DNA of 18,179 bases from positions 1-18,179 of the forward strand of contig JAFUXW010000112.1 of assembly GCA_017477035.1 (NCBI GenBank), in the 5' to 3' direction. The notes beneath the pieces were generated by a model, which was not told the origin of the DNA, did not search any database, and saw only the letters and a program-made list of their open reading frames with translations. Positions within the stretch are counted from its first letter, which is position 1; each line of letters begins with the position of its first letter. Of this stretch, positions 13,709 through 18,179 are shown piece after piece. Source of the stretch: Alphaproteobacteria bacterium. GTDB taxonomy: Bacteria > Pseudomonadota > Alphaproteobacteria > RF32 > CAG-239. A program made the position numbers and the translations under genes.

Positions 13709-14758
13709 TTAAATTTCTCCGGTAGCATAACGTTTTGCCATATCTGACAATTTTATTGCCTTTATTTGGTCTGCATGACCTGCTGCCCCGAAAGCAATAT
13801 AGCGAGCCTCGCATACTTTTTGCATTTCTTCAATTGCCGGTTTTAAGTATTTGCGAGGATCAAATTCTGACGGATGTTCCGCATATAAACGGCGAATTGC
13901 ACCAGTCATTGCCATACGCGAATCGGTATCAACATTAACTTTACGAACTCCTGATTTAATACCGCGAACAATTTCTTCCACCGGAACACCATATGTTTGT
14001 GGAATTTGACCGCCATAAGCATTAATGAGATCTTGCAATTCCTGCGGAACTGAAGAAGAACCATGCATTACCAAGTGAGTATTCGGCAATTTCGCATGAA
14101 TTTTTTCAATAACATCTATCGCCAAAATTTCACCATCCGGTTTGCGAGTAAATTTATAAGCACCATGAGAAGTCCCGACTGCCACTGCCAAAGCATCCAA
14201 ATGTGTCAAACGAACAAATTCGGCAGCCTCGTCAGGATCTGTTACCAAGCGTTTTTTATCTAATTTTCCTTCTGCACCAATACCATCTTCCTTATCAGCT
14301 TTTCCGGTTTCCAAAGAACCTATAACACCTAATTCACCTTCAACAGACGCACCAACTGCGTGCGCTCTTGCAACAACTTCTTGAGTTACTTTCACATTAT
14401 ATTCAAAAGATGAAGGGGTTTTGCCATCTGCTTCCAACGAACCATCCATCATCACTGATGAATAGCCGTTAACTATAGCCGATTGACATATATCAACTGA
14501 GCTTCCGTGATCTTGGTGAATACAAATCGGCAACTCCGGAAACATCTCGCAACCGGCTTCCACCATATGGCGGATCATCGGATCACCAGCATATTTGCGA
14601 GCACCTGTTGATGTTTGTAAAATAACCGGAGCATTGACTTTTTTAGCAGCCTGTAAAACGGCTAAAATCTGTTCCATATTATTGATATTAAAAGCCGGAA
14701 CACCGTAATTGTATTCGGCAGCGTGGTCAAGAATTTGACGCATAGAAACTAAAGGCAT
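13709..14758 (-). CDS. fba: Class II fructose-bisphosphate aldolase
   Basis: Zinc-dependent aldolase that interconverts fructose 1,6-bisphosphate with dihydroxyacetone phosphate and glyceraldehyde 3-phosphate in glycolysis and gluconeogenesis. 349 residues, normal for the class. Visible: PAFNINNMEQ (21-30), HQDHGSS (81-87) with catalytic Asp83 and zinc ligand His84, MDGS (104-107), VEGELGVIG (139-147), zinc ligands His198 (GTSHGAYK) and His232 (MHGSSSVP), and the phosphate-site phrase KVNVDTDSR (273-281). AAGGAG precedes the ATG. It sits 70 nt after the ABC exporter gene, with a candidate promoter in the gap, and ends at the bidirectional terminator. A closely related tagatose-bisphosphate aldolase cannot be excluded by eye, but the sequence fits the CbbA/Fba type better. 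Confidence 0.93.
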   Translation of the reverse strand: MPLVSMRQILDHAAEYNYGVPAFNINNMEQILAVLQAAKKVNAPVILQTSTGARKYAGDPMIRHMVEAGCEMFPELPICIHQDHGSSVDICQSAIVNGYSSVMMDGSLEADGKTPSSFEYNVKVTQEVVARAHAVGASVEGELGVIGSLETGKADKEDGIGAEGKLDKKRLVTDPDEAAEFVRLTHLDALAVAVGTSHGAYKFTRKPDGEILAIDVIEKIHAKLPNTHLVMHGSSSVPQELQDLINAYGGQIPQTYGVPVEEIVRGIKSGVRKVNVDTDSRMAMTGAIRRLYAEHPSEFDPRKYLKPAIEEMQKVCEARYIAFGAAGHADQIKAIKLSDMAKRYATGEI

Positions 14759-14793
14759 ATTTATCTCCTTACATTAAAAATTTAACTGGCTTG

Positions 14794-14821
14794 AATATAT
14801 GCGGTTTGTAATTTTTTGCAA
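14794..14821 (-). promoter_or_regulatory. Candidate promoter for fba
   Basis: On the minus strand TTGCAA (14821-14816), 16 nt, then TATATT (14799-14794), 35 nt upstream of the fba ATG. No terminator is visible after the ABC gene, so fba may also be reached by read-through. Confidence 0.45.
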
Positions 14822-14828
14822 GCTATTT

Positions 14829-16565
14829 TTATTTATTCAAGCTTTGTATTTGATAAAACTTATAATATGCGCCCTTTCTTTTTAGCAGTTCTTCATGCGA
14901 ACCCTCTTCCACAATTTTACCTTTATCCATAACTATCAATCTGTCCATCTCTTTTAGGGTTGATAAACGGTGAGCAATTGCTATTACAGTTTTGCCTTTC
15001 ATTAATTTTTTCAACGACTTTTGAATAAATTGTTCGCTATCGCTATCTAATGCCGAAGTTGCCTCGTCTAAAATGAGAATCGGAGCGTTTTTAAGTATGG
15101 CACGGGCAATTGCTATACGTTGTCTTTCTCCGCCTGAAAGCATAACACCACGTTCACCGACTTTACTATTATATCCGTTCGGCAATTCTTTTATAAATTC
15201 ATCTGCATAGGCTTGTTTGGCCGCTGATAAAACCTCTGCATCAGAAGCATTAACATTTCCATAGCGAATATTTTCCATAATTGTGCGATTAAAAAGTGCC
15301 GTATCCTGCGGAATAACCGCTATTTTTGCACGCAAACTCTCTTGTCTTACCTCTTTTACATTTTCTCCGCCAACTGTTATCTTACCGTCAATAACATCAA
15401 AATAGCGAACCAATAGTTTTATCAATGTTGATTTTCCGCTGCCCGAATGTCCGACCAAGCCTACTTTTTCACCTGATTTTATTTTAAGATTGAAATTATT
15501 GAACAAATCACTTTTATTTTTATAATGGTAAGTAATGTTATTATAATCTATTGCTCGTCCACGCATATTTATATTGTGTGCCGTCGGCAAATCTTCCACC
15601 GAACGCGGACTGAAAACAAGTTCCAAGCCGTCTTTTACCTGTCCGTATTGTTGCGCAAACTCACCGGCAAAAAAACCTATATTATTAACTTCCATCATTA
15701 ATCCGTTTAAAAGCGAAGTAGACATAACAACATCTGCTAAAACTAAACGCCCCAAATACCAATAATAAAAAACACAAATACTCGAAAGCAAGTACACGGA
15801 ATAAAATACCATTTTTCCCTGAAAATCAAAAACAGCATCTTTAGTGCGTTCTTTCTGTTCGGCTCTTACTGCCGTACGCAATACGTGATAAAATCTGCTT
15901 TTTTCATAAAAGTAATTGGCAAAGCTTTTCACTAAATCGGAATTTGTAACTGTATCAATAAAAACACCATCTGTTTCAGCGTGAAAACGGGCGCGTTTTT
16001 CAGAAAATGAACCTATTTTTCGACGGATTAATATGATAATAATCATAAAAATCAGGTTCAAAGCGGCAATAATTATCCCCATTTTCAAATCGGCTCTGCA
16101 TATCAAAATCAGACTTACCAATATTCCGGTAATCGGACGAATAAGTCCGAATACTATATGTGCATATATTTCACGAATACCGCTGACAATATTTTTAGTT
16201 TTTGAAGCAATTTTTCCGGCCATTTCTTCATTAAAAAAATGTACTGATTGATGATGTATGGCAATAAATATATCTTTATAAATAAGACTGCAAAAATAAG
16301 GCATAAATTTTCCGCCGACATATCGCCATATTAGATTTGCTACCCCTTCAAATATCAAAAATGACGCCAATAAACATATATAAAATATGATCTGCGATAA
16401 TACTGCTTTATCCTGTGTGTATTGAGGCAAAACCCCTATAACTTGCGACATAGCATAAACTTCACCTCTGTCGGCAACAGCTCGAGCAATAATGGCAAAT
16501 AGTATAACACCAGCCATCAGCTTGGTTTTGCGCAAATATTTGAGAATAAAGGCAAATACGTTCAT
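14829..16565 (-). CDS. ABC exporter, fused membrane and ATPase domains (substrate unknown)
   Basis: 578 residues, a half-transporter expected to work as a homodimer. The membrane domain (about 15-310) has around six hydrophobic segments. The ATPase domain (about 335-578) has Walker A GHSGSGKST (372-380), Q-loop Gln420 in VIPQDTALF, GERG (470-473), signature LSGGERQR (476-483), Walker B ILILDEATSALD (496-507) with catalytic Glu501, and His532 in AIAHRLS, so hydrolysis should be intact. It resembles the MsbA/multidrug/HMT1 groups in its ATPase, which does not reveal the cargo: lipid, peptide or drug are all possible. The start overlaps the preceding stop by 4 nt (ATGA), so it is coupled to the LOG-family gene. 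Confidence 0.9.
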   Translation of the reverse strand: MNVFAFILKYLRKTKLMAGVILFAIIARAVADRGEVYAMSQVIGVLPQYTQDKAVLSQIIFYICLLASFLIFEGVANLIWRYVGGKFMPYFCSLIYKDIFIAIHHQSVHFFNEEMAGKIASKTKNIVSGIREIYAHIVFGLIRPITGILVSLILICRADLKMGIIIAALNLIFMIIIILIRRKIGSFSEKRARFHAETDGVFIDTVTNSDLVKSFANYFYEKSRFYHVLRTAVRAEQKERTKDAVFDFQGKMVFYSVYLLSSICVFYYWYLGRLVLADVVMSTSLLNGLMMEVNNIGFFAGEFAQQYGQVKDGLELVFSPRSVEDLPTAHNINMRGRAIDYNNITYHYKNKSDLFNNFNLKIKSGEKVGLVGHSGSGKSTLIKLLVRYFDVIDGKITVGGENVKEVRQESLRAKIAVIPQDTALFNRTIMENIRYGNVNASDAEVLSAAKQAYADEFIKELPNGYNSKVGERGVMLSGGERQRIAIARAILKNAPILILDEATSALDSDSEQFIQKSLKKLMKGKTVIAIAHRLSTLKEMDRLIVMDKGKIVEEGSHEELLKRKGAYYKFYQIQSLNK

Positions 16566-17578
16566 TCTAAAATATTTCTCCGACGTTTTTTCAAATCTGC
16601 CAATTTTTCACTTACTTTACCGGTATCTTGTCCGGTTTTGGCCAAACGGTCATACATTTTAAGTATTTCGTGTTCCAAATAAGCTGTTTCTATCTCATTT
16701 TGAATAAATATTTTATCTTCTTCAGAGCCGTCATTCAAAAACATATCAATATGTTTTACGCACTTTTCAACATCCATATTGTGCTCGACTTTTTGTTTGA
16801 TAAAATATGGTAATTCATACACCAATTGGCGTGAATTGTAATAGGCCTCTTTGCTGTTATGAAAATTATCATAACGAATTTTAAGTAATCTGAAAGCAAT
16901 TTCCAACTCTTCGGCATTGTCAACCACAATAAATGGGATCGGATCAGAAAAGCCTTCGTGAGCAATAAATTTTAAATACTCCAACAGATAATGAAAATAT
17001 CCGTTTATATTATATATAATAAAAGGCTTCATCGGCAACATTTCATCTTGCATTGCCACGCAATCATAAGCAAGCTCATCAAGAGTTCCGACACCTCCCG
17101 GAGCAAAAACCACAAAATCAGCGTTAAGCAGTTTTTGTTTACGCTCTTCCAGAGTCTGCGCCACTACCACTTCCATTTTCTGAATTAATTCGTCATCATT
17201 AGAATAAAGCGAAAAATATTTTTCAGTTGTAATTCCCTGTATAGGGCATCCTTCCATACAAGTATGTTTTTCTTCCCAACCATCAAGAACTCCGCGGGCA
17301 ACTGCACCCATAATTCCGCTGTTTGATAAACCGAAATCAAGTTTAAAATTCATCTCTACAATCTTTTTGCCTAAATCGTAGGCTTCTCTGGCATATATTT
17401 CATCACCTCCGGAGCGAGAACCGCCTGCAACGAAAACCCTGATACCTTCTTTAACGTTTTCTTGTTTAAAATGTTCAATTACTTCATCTTCTTTAGAATT
17501 TGAACGGGATGAAACTTGCCTACCGATTTTTTTTATCGTCCCTACATTTAATTCGTGAAGTCTACTGTGCCTTTTCAT
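16562..17578 (-). CDS. LOG-family (TIGR00730-like) Rossmann-fold protein with a C-terminal extension
   Basis: 338 residues; the common LOG proteins have about 180-220. The core (about 45-235) begins with VFVAGGSRSGGDE (48-60), then GIMGAVARG (88-96), and has the catalytic pair region LEERK (143-147, Arg146) and PGGVGTLDE (160-168, Glu168), the hallmark PGGxGTxxE. Family members cleave the base from nucleoside monophosphates, either releasing cytokinins or serving nucleotide salvage as in PpnN. The usual YGGG before GLMG is changed to FGLSNSG. An N-terminal 44 residues and a C-terminal 100 residues with helical, lysine-rich character are extra and not recognised. GGAG lies upstream of the ATG at the end of tgt, 3 nt away. 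An enzyme of nucleotide base salvage is likely; cytokinin production is not implied. Confidence 0.8.
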   Translation of the reverse strand: MKRHSRLHELNVGTIKKIGRQVSSRSNSKEDEVIEHFKQENVKEGIRVFVAGGSRSGGDEIYAREAYDLGKKIVEMNFKLDFGLSNSGIMGAVARGVLDGWEEKHTCMEGCPIQGITTEKYFSLYSNDDELIQKMEVVVAQTLEERKQKLLNADFVVFAPGGVGTLDELAYDCVAMQDEMLPMKPFIIYNINGYFHYLLEYLKFIAHEGFSDPIPFIVVDNAEELEIAFRLLKIRYDNFHNSKEAYYNSRQLVYELPYFIKQKVEHNMDVEKCVKHIDMFLNDGSEEDKIFIQNEIETAYLEHEILKMYDRLAKTGQDTGKVSEKLADLKKRRRNILE

Positions 17579-17581
17579 TGT

Positions 17582-18179
17582 TTACAGCTCCTCAATATCT
17601 CCTTTTGCCTGATTTTGATAAAATTCTTCGGCAAACTGATTAAGTGTATCATTTTTTATGGCATTACGCAAGCCTTGCATTAGCCGTTCATAATATCTAA
17701 CATTATGCCATGTTAAAAGCATAATTCCAAGCACTTCATTGCATTTTTGCAAGTGATGAATATACGCACGAGAATAATTTGTGCACAAAGGACAATCACA
17801 CCCTTCTTCCAAAGGGCGAGGATCTTCTTTGTGACGAGAATTTCTAATATTTATCGATCCGTATTTTGTAAATGCTTGAGCAGTTCGTCCCGAACGTGTC
17901 GGCATTACACAATCAAACATATCAACACCACGTAAAACAGCTCCAACTATATCATCAGGTCTGCCTACTCCCATTAAATAGCGAGGTTTTTCCTCAGGTA
18001 ACATTTGCGGAGCATAATCCAAGACTTCAAACATTTTTTCTTGACCTTCACCTATTGCCAAACCGCCGATTGCATACCCGTCAAAACCTATTTTTTTCAA
18101 TGCTTGAGCAGATTCTTCTCTTAAATCACGAAAAACATTACCTTGCTGAATACCGAATATACCATACCCATCTCGATCA
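17582..18179 (-). CDS. tgt: Queuine tRNA-ribosyltransferase (tRNA-guanine transglycosylase), C-terminal half
   Basis: The gene runs off the right edge; 198 residues of an expected 370 or so are visible. Tgt exchanges guanine 34 of Asp, Asn, His and Tyr tRNAs for a queuosine precursor. Visible: GIFGIQQGNVFRDLRE at the edge (substrate-recognition loop), GFDGYAIGGLAIGE, PRYLMGVGRPDD, then FDCVMPTRSGRTAQAFT with the nucleophile Asp in FDCV (codon near 17914). The zinc site is CDCPLC followed 26 residues later by His in TWHNVRYY, with the same spacing as the Escherichia coli enzyme. The ATG and promoter are outside the window. It leads the LOG-ABC block with a 3-nt gap to the LOG gene. Confidence 0.96.
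   Translation of the reverse strand, partial: DRDGYGIFGIQQGNVFRDLREESAQALKKIGFDGYAIGGLAIGEGQEKMFEVLDYAPQMLPEEKPRYLMGVGRPDDIVGAVLRGVDMFDCVMPTRSGRTAQAFTKYGSINIRNSRHKEDPRPLEEGCDCPLCTNYSRAYIHHLQKCNEVLGIMLLTWHNVRYYERLMQGLRNAIKNDTLNQFAEEFYQNQAKGDIEEL

Noticed and set aside
13735..17935. Plus-strand open frames of 60-90 codons within fba, the ABC exporter, the LOG gene and tgt
   Set aside because: They are opposite strongly conserved genes, have no ribosome sites or recognisable products, and look like shadow frames.
572..18179. Reassigned UGA codon (code 4), considered because of the AT-rich sequence
   Set aside because: Several genes end at TGA exactly where the family ends (addB, rdgB, rph, xerD, the LOG gene), so UGA is a stop.
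1..18179. Mobile element, CRISPR array, tRNA, rRNA or riboswitch
   Set aside because: No regularly spaced repeats, transposase, attachment-site duplication or recognisable RNA structure was seen; gaps between genes are almost all under 110 nt.

Overview
This AT-rich stretch (roughly one third G+C by eye) is a tightly packed piece of a chromosome, most likely from an alphaproteobacterium. Evidence for that: the F0 genes stand alone as atpI-atpB-atpE-atpF'-atpF, with two b-type subunits and no F1 genes attached; addB-addA-trxA lie together; xerD is followed by a DUF721/DciA gene and a DsbA-like gene. TGA is used as a normal stop (for example addB, rdgB, rph, xerD), so the standard bacterial code applies. 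A shikimate kinase, a class II aldolase and a full AddAB argue against a strongly reduced Rickettsia-type genome. A host- or gut-associated AT-rich alphaproteobacterial lineage is my guess, not something the sequence proves.

Layout. (1) Positions 1-74 hold what may be the end of an unidentified rightward gene. (2) A leftward operon runs from 8764 to 165: aroK, rph, rdgB, addB, addA, trxA. Junctions are overlaps or gaps of 12 nt or less, except 89 nt before trxA, and the operon ends in an intrinsic terminator at 111-143. (3) A divergent promoter region at about 8765-8866 separates it from a rightward operon, 8867-13679: a 51-residue membrane protein, xerD, dciA-like, dsbA-like, atpI, atpB, atpE, atpF', atpF. 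It ends in a 12-bp-stem bidirectional terminator. (4) A leftward block runs from the right edge to 13709: tgt (5' part outside the window), a LOG-family protein, an ABC exporter and fba, the last with its own candidate promoter.

Functionally the window combines genome upkeep (double-strand break repair by AddAB, nucleotide-pool cleaning by RdgB, chromosome dimer resolution by XerD, helicase loading by DciA), RNA maturation (RNase PH, Tgt), thiol chemistry (thioredoxin in the cytoplasm, a DsbA-like protein in the periplasm), energy conversion (the F0 proton channel, aldolase) and shikimate biosynthesis. No mobile element, CRISPR array, tRNA or rRNA was seen, and no stretch above 300 bases lacks a gene.

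I see no new multi-gene system. The best leads are inside ordinary genes: the shikimate kinase carries Glu where a substrate-binding Arg is expected, the c subunit has lost most of its helix-1 glycine motif, and subunit b has an unusually long acidic N-terminus.
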